From Sphingobacteriales bacterium (GTDB lineage: Bacteria > Bacteroidota > Bacteroidia > Chitinophagales > Chitinophagaceae): DNA of 64,000 nucleotides. The stretch spans positions 62,001 to 126,000 of the forward strand of contig JAIXSZ010000015.1 of assembly GCA_027484425.1 (NCBI GenBank), written 5' to 3'. The notes below the pieces were generated by a model. It had not been told where the DNA came from and did not search any database. It saw nothing but the letters and a program-made list of their open reading frames with translations. Of the stretch, positions 8,524 through 17,857 are shown piece after piece. Within the stretch, counting starts at the first letter, position 1. Every line of letters begins with the position of its first letter. A program made the position numbers and the translations under genes.

Positions 8524-11500
8524 TTAACTAAAAAGGAAGGCTATATCATCTTTAGTCAACCGCTTCATAAAGGCATTATCGTCGCTTACGAGTTCATTTG
8601 CAAGGTTACGTTTACGTTCTTGCAGTTGAAGCATTTTTTCTTCCAACGTGTCCTTACATATAAGTCTATATGCAAAAATGTTTTTGGTTTGTCCTATACG
8701 GTGTGTCCGGTCTATCGCCTGTTGTTCTACTGCTGGGTTCCACCAAGGATCTACAATGTAAACATAATCGGCAGCAGTAAGGTTAAGACCTATACCACCA
8801 GCTTTTAGCGATATCAAAAACACCCTGCACTCAGGGTTATTCTGAAATTCTTGTATCGCACGCTCTCTTTCTGCCGATGTGCTACTACCATCAAAGTAAA
8901 CATGACTTATACCCTCTTTGTTCAGTTTTTCTTTGATAAGTGCCAGCATTCCTAGGAACTGTGAGAAAATAAGTACCTTATGATCGCCTACATTTTCTGT
9001 TATTTCTCTGCTGAGCTCATCCAACTTTACTGAATAGTTGTGGAAACGTTCTTCTTCATTCAGTATTGCTGGGGAGTCACATATTTGCCTCAGGCGGGTT
9101 AGCCCCTGCAGTATGTGCATTTGTGAGCGCTCCATACCACGCTCTTCTATCATACCCAGTATTTGAGATCTATAGGTGTTACGGTAGGCATCGTAAATTT
9201 TACGTTGTTCTGTACCCATTTCACAATATAGAATTGTTTCTGTTTTTTCTGGTAGGTCTTTCGCCACCTGCTCCTTAGTGCGCCGGAGCAAGAATGGTCG
9301 GGTCAGTTTGCGCAATTGCTGTTTCACCTCATCTTCCATAAACTTATCTATGGGTGTGGCAAACTCACTCATAAAAAACTCTCGGCTACCTAGCATGCCA
9401 GGGTTCAGGAAGTTCATTTGGGCATAGAGGTCGAAAGTATTATTTTGTACTGGTGTACCACTTAGCGCCAACCTATTTTTACAATTGAGTAGCAAAGAAG
9501 CCTTAGCCACCTGCGATTGAGGATTTTTTATAGATTGCGACTCGTCTAGCACCACATAGTCAAACTCTATATCACGAAGACCTTTTATATCGCTACGCAT
9601 GGTACCATACGTGGTGATAATAACATCTGTGCCTTTGTAGGATAAAGGTGAAGGGTTCCTTTTGGGCCCATGATGAATCACATGTGTCAGTTCTGGTGTA
9701 AACTTTTTTATCTCGTTTTCCCAGTTATACATAAGTGTGGTAGGGCATACCACTAGGAAGGTAGCATCGGGATGCAGGTTTTTATAGTGTTGAAAGTAAG
9801 CTAAAGTCTGCACGGTCTTACCCAAACCCATATCATCTGCAAGTATACCACCCCAGCCAGCCTCATTAAGGAAAATAAGCCACTGAAAACCAGCTAACTG
9901 ATAAGGCCGTAGTGTGGCTGCCAGATGTTCTGGTGGCACTACCAGGCTATAATCAGTACTCAGTATGTTCTCTAGCTTTTCTCTTTTAAGTTCCAGTTCT
10001 TCATGTAGGGTGTCTTCGTCTATCTCTGACAACAACTCGTCTAGCACACTGAAGTGAAATTTCTTCAATCTCACTTTGTTACCTTTTGTTTCACCCATTT
10101 TCAGCAACAACCCATATTTTTTCAGCCACTCATCAGGGAGTAGCCCTATCGAGCCATCACCCAACCGAACAAAGTTCTGGCGTTGCGCCAATGCTTTTTT
10201 TACCTCTATTATAGACACCGACTGATCCCCGAAGGTTAGCTCTACCGAAGCATCAAACCAGTCTATGCCACTGCTTACTTGTATCTGTGTTTGAGGTTTG
10301 TGAACGTTTACGCGTAGGTTTTTCAGACCTTCAAAACCCATCATTTCTACACCATGCTCCCGCATCAGTTCGTTGAAACGGAAGAACCAGTTATTGGCGA
10401 GTACTGAGGTGCCAGGTAGGTGAAAGAAACCTTCTCTTTTATTATGTTGTATGTCCGTGTGCAATGTCATTAACAGGTCAAGGAATTCTTGTTCTGCTAC
10501 TTCATTGCGCTTCATTATTGTTACTATGCCATTTTGCGGTTGTATTACATCCCCAAAATAGCCAGGTTTAATTTCCAGATTACCATACAGATACATTGGC
10601 TGCAACACCAACGTTTGTTCACGTTCATAAAGGTAAACTCTATATCCTGGTTTAGATTGAAGTATATGTTCTACTAGCTCTTCAGAGAAGTGCACATGCA
10701 CCATATTGCTCCACTTCATCAGCTTTTCGCTCAGAAATGTCTCCCATTTGCCCGCGTCTATTGTTAGTACTCCGTCGGGCAGCAATTGTTCTGCTAGTTG
10801 CACTTCCTGTATACTTCCCAATGCATACATGCAGTTATCGTGCAATAGCATAGCTGCATTGACTATTTCCACATTTTTGTGCGGTATAGCCTTCGAATCT
10901 ATGTTCCACTCTAGTAGTACCTTATACTTCTTACCTACTTTCTGTGCCACAAGTTGCGGATGTGCCGCCCTACCAGAAAAAGATACAGGCTCTAATGATT
11001 TTGATGAAAGCGGTTTACCTTTCTTCTTAAGGTATAGAAATGGGTGTGCTGAGTATCTGTCTGCAAGTTTCTGGTACTTGGGTAACAGGTATTCCCACGC
11101 CTGTTCTCGTACTTCATCTTGTGGTATGTCTTTCAATACACTTTCGTAGTCGTGCAAAAAGTCACCAAAAGGCAGTGTTTTTTTCAGGTATTTAAGGAGC
11201 TCTTCAGGTAGAAATTTACGTACTACCGGTAGTAGGTCTCTGTCTTCTGTCACAAACCTAATAGGGTTTACATATTGGCTCAGCTCCAGTTTTTCAATGT
11301 TCCCCGTCAAAGATCTGCCATCTTCAGCGGCAAGGCTCGCTATTAGCAGCACTTCCACAAACGGGAAGGTGGTGATGCTAGTATCCACTACCACTCCTAC
11401 TCTCAATTCTTCTTTGGGTACCATTACTGCTGGCGAAGCTGTTACCACAGCCGCTACCACTTGCTCTTTAATTGTTGGCTTGCTGTCTATTTTTTTAATA

Positions 11501-12276
11501 GATGAGTCTAGTACCCTCAGAAAGGGTTTGTTGTTTTCGTACGTAAACTCAAACTTACCTTTCAGATCGTCCTTCAGAGAGTAACCATATTGTTCTAAAA
11601 GTTTATTTTTTTGAACATCCCAGTTTTGTACAGACTGAAAGTGTTGTGCGCCATGTGCTCTCAATACTTGCAAAAACAATGCTGCTTTGTGCATACACAG
11701 CGGGTGCGACTTCTCGTCACATCCGCAGGAGGTATCAAAATAGCGCTCTTCGTTTTGCTTAATGGTTACATGATAGGTGTTGTCATCTTCAGGCATATCA
11801 GCCTCTATACTGCCATTTTTATTGGTCACAATAGTTGCTCTGCCCGAGTTCGCCAGCCTTTCAGCGCGCTCGAGTGCTTCTGCTTCGGTAAACAGTTGTA
11901 ACATTTGTCTGTTCACTTGTCGCATACGCACTACAGTATGTTTTTGGTCATATTCAATGCTTACGTTTTCAAAGAAGCCACTTTGCAGTATATCATTCAG
12001 TTGAAAAAGCCCTGCCACTTCATGCCGGCATATCTCACCCAAGTTATATGGGCATTGACAGCGCACAGTCATTTCCTTAGGCTGCAGGTACTTATTGATG
12101 GTAACAGTGTAATAATTCTGGTACAGATCATTACGCACCCTGAAGCGCACCTGCTCTAGCAAATGATCTACATCCAGCATTTGTACGCCCGATGTATAAA
12201 AAATTTTCTTCCCACGCCGAATGACCTCCTCGGTACCGTGGTTGTAAACGTGTCTTAGTATTGGTGGTAATGACAT
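8524..12276 (-). CDS. SNF2-family DNA helicase/translocase with two SWIM zinc fingers
   Basis: A 1250-residue Swi2/Snf2 ATPase. Two SWIM-type CxC...CxH zinc fingers lie near residues 70-83 (CQC...CRH) and 183-196 (CGC...CMH). A long poorly conserved middle region follows. The motor has motif I ADDMGLGKT near 814, motif II DES (LDESQS), motif III LSGTPVQNN, and the C-terminal helicase lobe with FSQFLGM, GGIGLNLTAAD and DRTHRIGQ. Bacterial members are RapA/HepA-like and probably remodel protein-DNA or polymerase complexes; a precise role is not established. Motif II is DESQ rather than DEAH, as in many Snf2 proteins. A TACTTTTG element lies upstream. The gene stands alone, followed by the Fn3 gene on the same strand. 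Confidence 0.9.
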   Translation of the reverse strand: MSLPPILRHVYNHGTEEVIRRGKKIFYTSGVQMLDVDHLLEQVRFRVRNDLYQNYYTVTINKYLQPKEMTVRCQCPYNLGEICRHEVAGLFQLNDILQSGFFENVSIEYDQKHTVVRMRQVNRQMLQLFTEAEALERAERLANSGRATIVTNKNGSIEADMPEDDNTYHVTIKQNEERYFDTSCGCDEKSHPLCMHKAALFLQVLRAHGAQHFQSVQNWDVQKNKLLEQYGYSLKDDLKGKFEFTYENNKPFLRVLDSSIKKIDSKPTIKEQVVAAVVTASPAVMVPKEELRVGVVVDTSITTFPFVEVLLIASLAAEDGRSLTGNIEKLELSQYVNPIRFVTEDRDLLPVVRKFLPEELLKYLKKTLPFGDFLHDYESVLKDIPQDEVREQAWEYLLPKYQKLADRYSAHPFLYLKKKGKPLSSKSLEPVSFSGRAAHPQLVAQKVGKKYKVLLEWNIDSKAIPHKNVEIVNAAMLLHDNCMYALGSIQEVQLAEQLLPDGVLTIDAGKWETFLSEKLMKWSNMVHVHFSEELVEHILQSKPGYRVYLYEREQTLVLQPMYLYGNLEIKPGYFGDVIQPQNGIVTIMKRNEVAEQEFLDLLMTLHTDIQHNKREGFFHLPGTSVLANNWFFRFNELMREHGVEMMGFEGLKNLRVNVHKPQTQIQVSSGIDWFDASVELTFGDQSVSIIEVKKALAQRQNFVRLGDGSIGLLPDEWLKKYGLLLKMGETKGNKVRLKKFHFSVLDELLSEIDEDTLHEELELKREKLENILSTDYSLVVPPEHLAATLRPYQLAGFQWLIFLNEAGWGGILADDMGLGKTVQTLAYFQHYKNLHPDATFLVVCPTTLMYNWENEIKKFTPELTHVIHHGPKRNPSPLSYKGTDVIITTYGTMRSDIKGLRDIEFDYVVLDESQSIKNPQSQVAKASLLLNCKNRLALSGTPVQNNTFDLYAQMNFLNPGMLGSREFFMSEFATPIDKFMEDEVKQQLRKLTRPFLLRRTKEQVAKDLPEKTETILYCEMGTEQRKIYDAYRNTYRSQILGMIEERGMERSQMHILQGLTRLRQICDSPAILNEEERFHNYSVKLDELSREITENVGDHKVLIFSQFLGMLALIKEKLNKEGISHVYFDGSSTSAERERAIQEFQNNPECRVFLISLKAGGIGLNLTAADYVYIVDPWWNPAVEQQAIDRTHRIGQTKNIFAYRLICKDTLEEKMLQLQERKRNLANELVSDDNAFMKRLTKDDIAFLFS

Positions 12277-12644
12277 TTATCCTTGCTCCGGTTCAAAAAA
12301 GGCAATCTACAAAAGTACCGAAAAAAGCCCAATAGAAAATTAAGGTAGTCATATTAATCTGTAAAGTTTTGAAAGTCGACAATTACCCTTCTTTTTGTCA
12401 AAGAAGCAAGGTTCCATCATATTGAGACGGACACTTAAATAATAATTCAAACAACGAATATTCAAACCGATATTTAACTTTTAATAAAGCTAATAGGATT
12501 TGCTGAAAAGGCAGATTTACACTTTTTTGCATTTTTACAACAGTAATAAAATCCCCTATCATAAGATTTATTGTATTTTTCGGTCGCAAAAGATGCAGTT
12601 ACATGTAATAGGTGCATGTCACAGTATCACCATTTACCAAAGCT
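12277..12644. other. Divergent intergenic region between the SNF2 gene and the Pls-like gene
   Basis: AT-rich 368-bp spacer. It holds the SNF2 -7 candidate (12310-12317), a 7-bp stem hairpin (12388-12394 with 12400-12406) and a one-mismatch -7 candidate TATTTTTC (12574-12581) for the synthetase. I see no coding sequence that I can support. Confidence 0.5.
12310..12317 (-). promoter_or_regulatory. -7 element of the SNF2 gene
   Basis: TACTTTTG on the minus strand, an exact match to TAnnTTTG, 33 bp before the ATG at 12276. A TTG lies 12 bp further upstream (12330-12332) rather than at the usual 19-21 bp. Confidence 0.4.
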
Positions 12645-15600
12645 ATGACCCACCGCATTTTACATGGTACACATCGTCCCGATCTGTTGCAAGACGAAAC
12701 GCTTGCAACTATCTTTTGTGCCACAGCCTTGCGGTTTCCACACAAAACAGCCTTAATTTTCAATGATGTCAGTCTCACCTATGCACAGCTCCATCACTGG
12801 AGCGATGCAATGGCGGCACACCTTTTGCAACAAGGCATTACTTCAGGCGATAGTGTGGGCGTGTGGTGGCCCAGAGGGGCAGCACTACATGTGGCAATTC
12901 TGGGGATAGTAAAAGCTGGCGCCGCCTATGTGCCGCTCGACTATGAAATGCCCCCAGATAGAGTAGCCGGTGTGCTGCAAGAGGTAGGCGCAGCTGCCTA
13001 TATTAGCGACAGAGAATTGCCGTTATCATGCCCTGCAATAAAAGTGATAGACCAAACAGAGGAAAGTGCACAAACAATTTCTCTAAAAGGTCCTTCACCT
13101 GACAATACAGCATATGTACTCTATACATCTGGTAGTACGGGCAAGCCTAAGGGAATACCTATCTCACACCGGCAGATTTGCCATTTGGTTCGTGCTGAGA
13201 ATAGTATACTGCAAATAAACACAGATGACAAAGTATATCAAGGCTTTTCAGTTTCCTTCGATATGTGGTGCGAGGAAAGTTGGATAGCTTACATGGTAGG
13301 AGCTACGCTATGGGTAGCAGATGCGCCCACATCTAAATCAATAGATGAACTAGGCGAAGTATTGCGCCAAAACAACATTACAGTGCTGCATGCTGTACCT
13401 AGCTTATTGGCTGTGATGGACGACGACATTCCTTCAATTAGACTTGTAAATGCAGGCGGAGAGACGTGTACTACTCAGGTACTTGACCGTTGGTCTGCGC
13501 CGCCTAGGCTATTTTACAACACGTATGGTCCTACCGAAACCACAGTAACAGCAACAATTGCTGAGCTTAAACCCGGCGACAAAATAACCATAGGTGTACC
13601 CCTGCCCAATTATTCGCTGGCAGTTGTGGACGAACAATTAAACCCACTGCCTAATGGCGAACGTGGTGAGTTGGTAATATCTGGTCCAGGAGTGTGCAAT
13701 GGTTACATAAACAGACCAGACCTTACCAACGACAAATTTGTACCAAAGCCTCAAGCATTGCACCAAATGTCGGGCGACCGTGTATACCGTACAGGCGATG
13801 CCGCAGTGATAAACAATGATGGGAGCATCGACTTTCAAGGCAGATTTGACGACCAGGTCAAGTTGCGTGGATACCGTATTGAGCTCGGTGAGATTGAAAA
13901 CAGAATCGCTACGCTACGCGACATAACCGCAGCGGTAGTAGCCATCAAAAAAGACATTAACGGACAAGACCACCTGGCAGCTTATGTAGTCTGCGACGAT
14001 CCGGTGAGTATGACTCAGCAGCACATTCGCGAGGAGCTAGCTAAGGTGTTGCCCCCATATATGGTGCCGGGCGTCATCATGCAACTTCCCGAAATGCCAC
14101 GCCTACCCAGTGGCAAAATCGACCGAAAATCACTGCCAACACCAGCTATGTTGATGGAAAACATAGCTCCAGTTGTAGATGAGGTTATAGACATCGACAC
14201 ATCTACAGCTGAACGCACTATTGTAGTATTAAGACGTTTTTTCCCCAACCGAACTATAACGCTTGACGATGATTTTTTTACTGACTTAGGCGGACATTCG
14301 TTACTGGCTGCAGCAGTAGTATCTGGCTTGCGCAAAGACGCCGCCATAACTCAGGCATCGCTCAAAGACCTCTACCTGCATCGCCCACTCAGCAGGGTAG
14401 TAGCCCACTGGGAAGAAAAAACAGCAGATATCCCTAAGGCAAAAAGGGTGTTCAACCACATACCAAAGGCTCGTTATTATTTATGCTGGCTAGCACAAAC
14501 GGTAGCGTTGTTGCTTATGTATGGGCTGTTTGCCGTACAGATTTTTTTCCCCTATTTAGGCTATTACATCGTTAAAGAAGAGTATAATAACATACCCTAT
14601 GCTATAGCCGCAGCGCTCTGTCTGTTTCTGCTCATACCACCTTTTTTTGCGTTGAGCAGTGTGGTCATCAAGTGGTTAGTTATAGGTCGTATGAAGGAGG
14701 GCGATTATCCGCTATGGGGTAGTTATTACTTCAGGTGGTGGTTTGTCAAAACCATGCAGCGGTTGCTGCCCTCTCAGTTTCTTAATGGCACACCGCTTTA
14801 CAATGGCTATCTCCGTCGGCTAGGGATGAAGGTAGCTAAGGATGCACAACTTGGCTCCATGACAGTAGGTGCCGAAGACCTTGTGACTATAGGTAGCGAT
14901 GTAAGCATCAGCTCTCAAACCGTACTCAACAATGCCTTTGTTGAAGATGGACTCCTCAAGTTGCGTCGCATTCACTTGGGCGACCATGCCTATATAGGTA
15001 GCAGTGCGGTTATAGCTGGTGGGGCTAATATAGAGCCTTGGGGTGAGTTGCAAGACCTAAGCTACCTATCCGCAGGCAAAACCATAAAAACTGGTGAGGT
15101 ATGGCAGGGTAGCCCAGCTGTTCTCAAAGAGACCAAAGCGCCACAAGATCTACCTCAGCCACTACCTGTCAGCAATACCACCCGTAGGGCATATTCATTA
15201 TTGTTTCTCCTATCGTTACTTATATTCCCAGTGGTTGTGCTGCTTCCATTGTTACCCACGGTTATTATTATTCACAATCTCGACAACTCCACCCCCGATT
15301 ACGACTTCAGTTACCTCACCGTTACTCCTTCACTGGCGCTCAGCTACATCTTACTATTTACGCTTAGCACAGTATTACTCACTAGGCTATTGCAGCGGGG
15401 CATAAAGCCTGGCAAGTACCCTATATACAGCCTTTTTTACGTGCGAAAGTGGTTTGCTGATCAGTTGATGTCACTTTCACTTATTGTGCTGCACCCCATG
15501 TACGCTACAGTTTATGTGTCTCTACTATTCAGAGCACTGGGAGCCAAGGTTGGAAGCAACACCGAGATATCTACAGCCAGCAGTGTCACACACCCATTAT

Positions 15601-16583
15601 TGGAAATTGGCAAGGACGCCTTTGTAGCAGATGCCGTTACACTTGGCGAAAGCGATGTGCGCGCACAACAACTCATTCTAGAACGCACTACAATAGGCGA
15701 CAATAGTTTTGTGGGCAATAGTGCCCTCATTCCTCAAGGCTATAACCTCCCTACACGTATGCTGATAGGCGTGCTATCCACCCCTCCTAACAAGGAGCAA
15801 CTTGCTGCAAGCGATGCCAGAGATTGGTTTGGCTCACCTGCCATACCCTTGCCCCGTAGGCAGGAGAGCCGTGCATTTGCCGCCACCGAAACCCTTCGGC
15901 CCTCACCCTCCAAAGTCTTGGGTAGGAGTATTGTAGAGTTTGTTCGAATTATTTTGCCCGAGACTACTATTCTCATTTGCAGCATATTGTTCATCGCTTA
16001 CTCTCACAATCTTGTAGTAGACAAGCCATGGTGGCGTACAGTTATAGAGCTCCCGCTTTACTACCTGTTTTTTATGGGTGGACCCGCGCTACTAGTCACT
16101 GTTCTGTTGAAATGGCTAGTTGTGGGGCGTTATATACCAGAGCAAAAACCCATGTGGTCGCTTCGTGTGTGGCTTAGCGAGGCTGTTACATCTACTTACG
16201 AGTCATTAGCGGTTCCCTTTCTACTCGATTTCACAAAAGGTACTCCTTGGTTACCGTTCTTGCTGCGCCTATTTGGAGTGAAAACAGGGAAACGTGTATG
16301 GATGAATACCACCGACATCACAGAACACGATATGGTAACCATTGGTGATGATACTGCTATGAACGAAGATTGTGGCCCCCAGACACATCTGTTTGAAGAT
16401 AGGGTAATGAAAGTTGGTAAAATAAAAATTGGCAAGCGATGTAGCATAGGCGCCCGAAGCATTATACTATACGACAGCGAAACTGGTGATGATGTAAACA
16501 TTGATGCGCTATCGCTAGTTATGAAAGGCGAAAGCCTCCAACCCGATACCCAATGGATAGGCAGCCCAATAAGACCGTTATAA
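12645..16583 (+). CDS. Pls/PosA-family non-ribosomal peptide synthetase (poly-amino-acid synthetase-like)
   Basis: A 1312-residue enzyme with the architecture of epsilon-poly-L-lysine synthetase. Adenylation domain, residues about 20-500: A3 TSGSTGKPKG near 160, A5 NTYGPTE near 292, A7 YRTGD near 381, A8 with RGYRIELGE near 408, A10 SGKIDRK near 490. Carrier domain: LGGHSLLAA, Ser near 551. Then six membrane segments in three pairs (about 611-682, 848-915, 1094-1165) alternating with three soluble domains (about 719-826, 953-1042, 1196-1312) showing left-handed beta-helix hexapeptide repeats. There is no condensation or thioesterase domain. Known relatives (Streptomyces Pls, about 1319 residues) build isopeptide-linked homopolymers of lysine or similar diamino acids. 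The ATG at 12645 is preferred over the GTG at 12612. No tailoring, export or degradation gene is adjacent. Confidence 0.88.
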   Translation: MTHRILHGTHRPDLLQDETLATIFCATALRFPHKTALIFNDVSLTYAQLHHWSDAMAAHLLQQGITSGDSVGVWWPRGAALHVAILGIVKAGAAYVPLDYEMPPDRVAGVLQEVGAAAYISDRELPLSCPAIKVIDQTEESAQTISLKGPSPDNTAYVLYTSGSTGKPKGIPISHRQICHLVRAENSILQINTDDKVYQGFSVSFDMWCEESWIAYMVGATLWVADAPTSKSIDELGEVLRQNNITVLHAVPSLLAVMDDDIPSIRLVNAGGETCTTQVLDRWSAPPRLFYNTYGPTETTVTATIAELKPGDKITIGVPLPNYSLAVVDEQLNPLPNGERGELVISGPGVCNGYINRPDLTNDKFVPKPQALHQMSGDRVYRTGDAAVINNDGSIDFQGRFDDQVKLRGYRIELGEIENRIATLRDITAAVVAIKKDINGQDHLAAYVVCDDPVSMTQQHIREELAKVLPPYMVPGVIMQLPEMPRLPSGKIDRKSLPTPAMLMENIAPVVDEVIDIDTSTAERTIVVLRRFFPNRTITLDDDFFTDLGGHSLLAAAVVSGLRKDAAITQASLKDLYLHRPLSRVVAHWEEKTADIPKAKRVFNHIPKARYYLCWLAQTVALLLMYGLFAVQIFFPYLGYYIVKEEYNNIPYAIAAALCLFLLIPPFFALSSVVIKWLVIGRMKEGDYPLWGSYYFRWWFVKTMQRLLPSQFLNGTPLYNGYLRRLGMKVAKDAQLGSMTVGAEDLVTIGSDVSISSQTVLNNAFVEDGLLKLRRIHLGDHAYIGSSAVIAGGANIEPWGELQDLSYLSAGKTIKTGEVWQGSPAVLKETKAPQDLPQPLPVSNTTRRAYSLLFLLSLLIFPVVVLLPLLPTVIIIHNLDNSTPDYDFSYLTVTPSLALSYILLFTLSTVLLTRLLQRGIKPGKYPIYSLFYVRKWFADQLMSLSLIVLHPMYATVYVSLLFRALGAKVGSNTEISTASSVTHPLLEIGKDAFVADAVTLGESDVRAQQLILERTTIGDNSFVGNSALIPQGYNLPTRMLIGVLSTPPNKEQLAASDARDWFGSPAIPLPRRQESRAFAATETLRPSPSKVLGRSIVEFVRIILPETTILICSILFIAYSHNLVVDKPWWRTVIELPLYYLFFMGGPALLVTVLLKWLVVGRYIPEQKPMWSLRVWLSEAVTSTYESLAVPFLLDFTKGTPWLPFLLRLFGVKTGKRVWMNTTDITEHDMVTIGDDTAMNEDCGPQTHLFEDRVMKVGKIKIGKRCSIGARSIILYDSETGDDVNIDALSLVMKGESLQPDTQWIGSPIRPL

Positions 16584-16667
16584 AGAACCTTTTTACCGCA
16601 AAAACGTTGTTGATATTTCTTTTTTAGAACCGCAACGAACACCTTTAAGATAAAAGAGATGATGTTT

Positions 16668-17081
16668 TTACTTTTTCGTTTTTAGCAGTTTATCAATACC
16701 ATCTGAGCTGGTAATAAATCGGAAAGTGCTTAGATATTTCTTTTCATCTAAACTAAGGCTGGTTGTTTTTTCACCTACTACCGAATACTTCGTTTTAAAC
16801 ACTGCTAAACCTGGATTTGAGTCCTTAGTATCTATACCCACATATTCATACGAAAGTAACTTTCCATATTTTGTATGTAATGATTCCACAGCCTCTTTGT
16901 TCCACGATCGTTTTATACTTCCTAAATAGGGTGCATCAGCAGGCCACATGTTAACAATGCTATCGCACTGCTTGTTATTGTAAAATTTCATAAACATACT
17001 CATAGCATGTTCATGATCTGTTCGGGTTTGAGCATAACCAACTGAAGGTAACAGTAGGAATAAGAGAAGGATGTTTTTCAT
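16668..17081 (-). CDS. Small secreted hypothetical protein
   Basis: 137 residues with a clear signal peptide ending at GYAQ (about residue 18). The mature part has a helix with HEHAMSMFMKFYNNKQCDSIVNMW followed by a mixed alpha/beta pattern, similar in outline to small periplasmic domains of the DUF3887/SnoaL-like type, but I cannot assign it. The stop is 84 bp from the convergent Pls-like gene. Nothing near it suggests a role. Confidence 0.6.
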   Translation of the reverse strand: MKNILLLFLLLPSVGYAQTRTDHEHAMSMFMKFYNNKQCDSIVNMWPADAPYLGSIKRSWNKEAVESLHTKYGKLLSYEYVGIDTKDSNPGLAVFKTKYSVVGEKTTSLSLDEKKYLSTFRFITSSDGIDKLLKTKK

Positions 17082-17249
17082 ACTTTAAATGTAAGTAAAA
17101 AGCGTTTCTTTCTATTCAGAGTTGCCAACTTCTGCGCCTGATATTTTAATTATCACCCATTCTGTTAAATCGGGAAAGGTCCTACCCAAAAACATGATTG
17201 CTCAAACTCTTTTCTTGTTGGCTCACCATTACTTGAATTAGATGCTAAC

Positions 17250-17507
17250 TTATTTTAATGTTTGACGATTTAAGTGAGGTGCAGCTTTTTGAGCTTGCAT
17301 GTAAGCATAGTCTAGGGCATCTTCCAAATTCCGAAACCACTCGTCGTAGACCAATTTGCCATGATCTACTATTTCATATACACGCCACTTTTAGTTATAC
17401 TCGTAGTGAATCACAGTTGCTCCAAAGCTATCTGGGCCTTTTATTGAGAGCCAACCATCAGTAATACCTAATTCCTTTAATTTTTCATTGATTTCACCAA
17501 GTGTCAT
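17250..17507 (-). pseudogene. Small gene interrupted by an in-frame stop
   Basis: Starting at the ATG at 17507, the minus-strand frame reads a coding-like 38-residue segment (MTLGEINEKLKELGITDG...), hits a TAA at 17391-17393, and then stays open in the same frame for 46 more sense codons (KWRVYEIVDHGKLVYDEW...) before its own stop at 17250-17252. The residues after the stop (Trp/Tyr-rich strand, then an acidic helix) look like the second half of one small alpha/beta domain of about 85 residues, a size typical of immunity-type or DUF proteins. This suggests a point nonsense mutation or sequencing error in a short accessory gene beside a tRNA. No frameshift is needed. Family not recognised. Confidence 0.5.
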
Positions 17508-17581
17508 GTGTACTGCAAGTTTAATTGCAACCGGTTGGAAACAAAAAAGACCTTGATTGCTCAAAGTCTTATCTGTTTTTG

Positions 17582-17655
17582 TGGTCCCACTCGGGTTTGA
17601 ACCAAGGACCCCCTGATTATGAGTCAGGTGCTCTAACCAGCTGAGCTATAGGACC
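17582..17655 (-). tRNA. tRNA with CAU anticodon (elongator Met or lysidine Ile)
   Basis: Reading the minus strand, the acceptor stem GGTCCTA pairs with TGGGACC, the D arm has AGCTCAGCTGGTTAGAGC, the anticodon arm is CCTGA-CTCATAA-TCAGG with anticodon CAT, and the T arm contains GGTTCAAACC. Discriminator base is A and CCA is not encoded. The D arm shows it is not the initiator type. Whether it is elongator tRNA-Met or the lysidine-modified tRNA-Ile cannot be settled by eye. Confidence 0.92.
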
Positions 17656-17819
17656 TATGACGAATGACCGTCACTAAAAGGAGTGCAAATGTAGTGCTAT
17701 TTCTCATAAAAAAAAATAATTTTAGCACAAAACTCAATACCCTCAAGGCTACGAATGTACAAAAACGATATGGTATACAACACCGCAAAAAGAACAAGGA
17801 TTGATAGGGGGTAATGGCT

Positions 17820-17827
17820 TATTTTTG
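17820..17827 (+). promoter_or_regulatory. -7 element of paaZ
   Basis: TATTTTTG, an exact TAnnTTTG match, 30 bp before the paaZ ATG. No TTTG at the usual spacing. Confidence 0.35.
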
Positions 17828-17857
17828 AATCTGAAAAGATAACAACCAAATTTACTT

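Noticed and set aside
17258-17464. 68-codon plus-strand frame
   Set aside because: Antisense to the split small gene, whose minus-strand frame is more protein-like.
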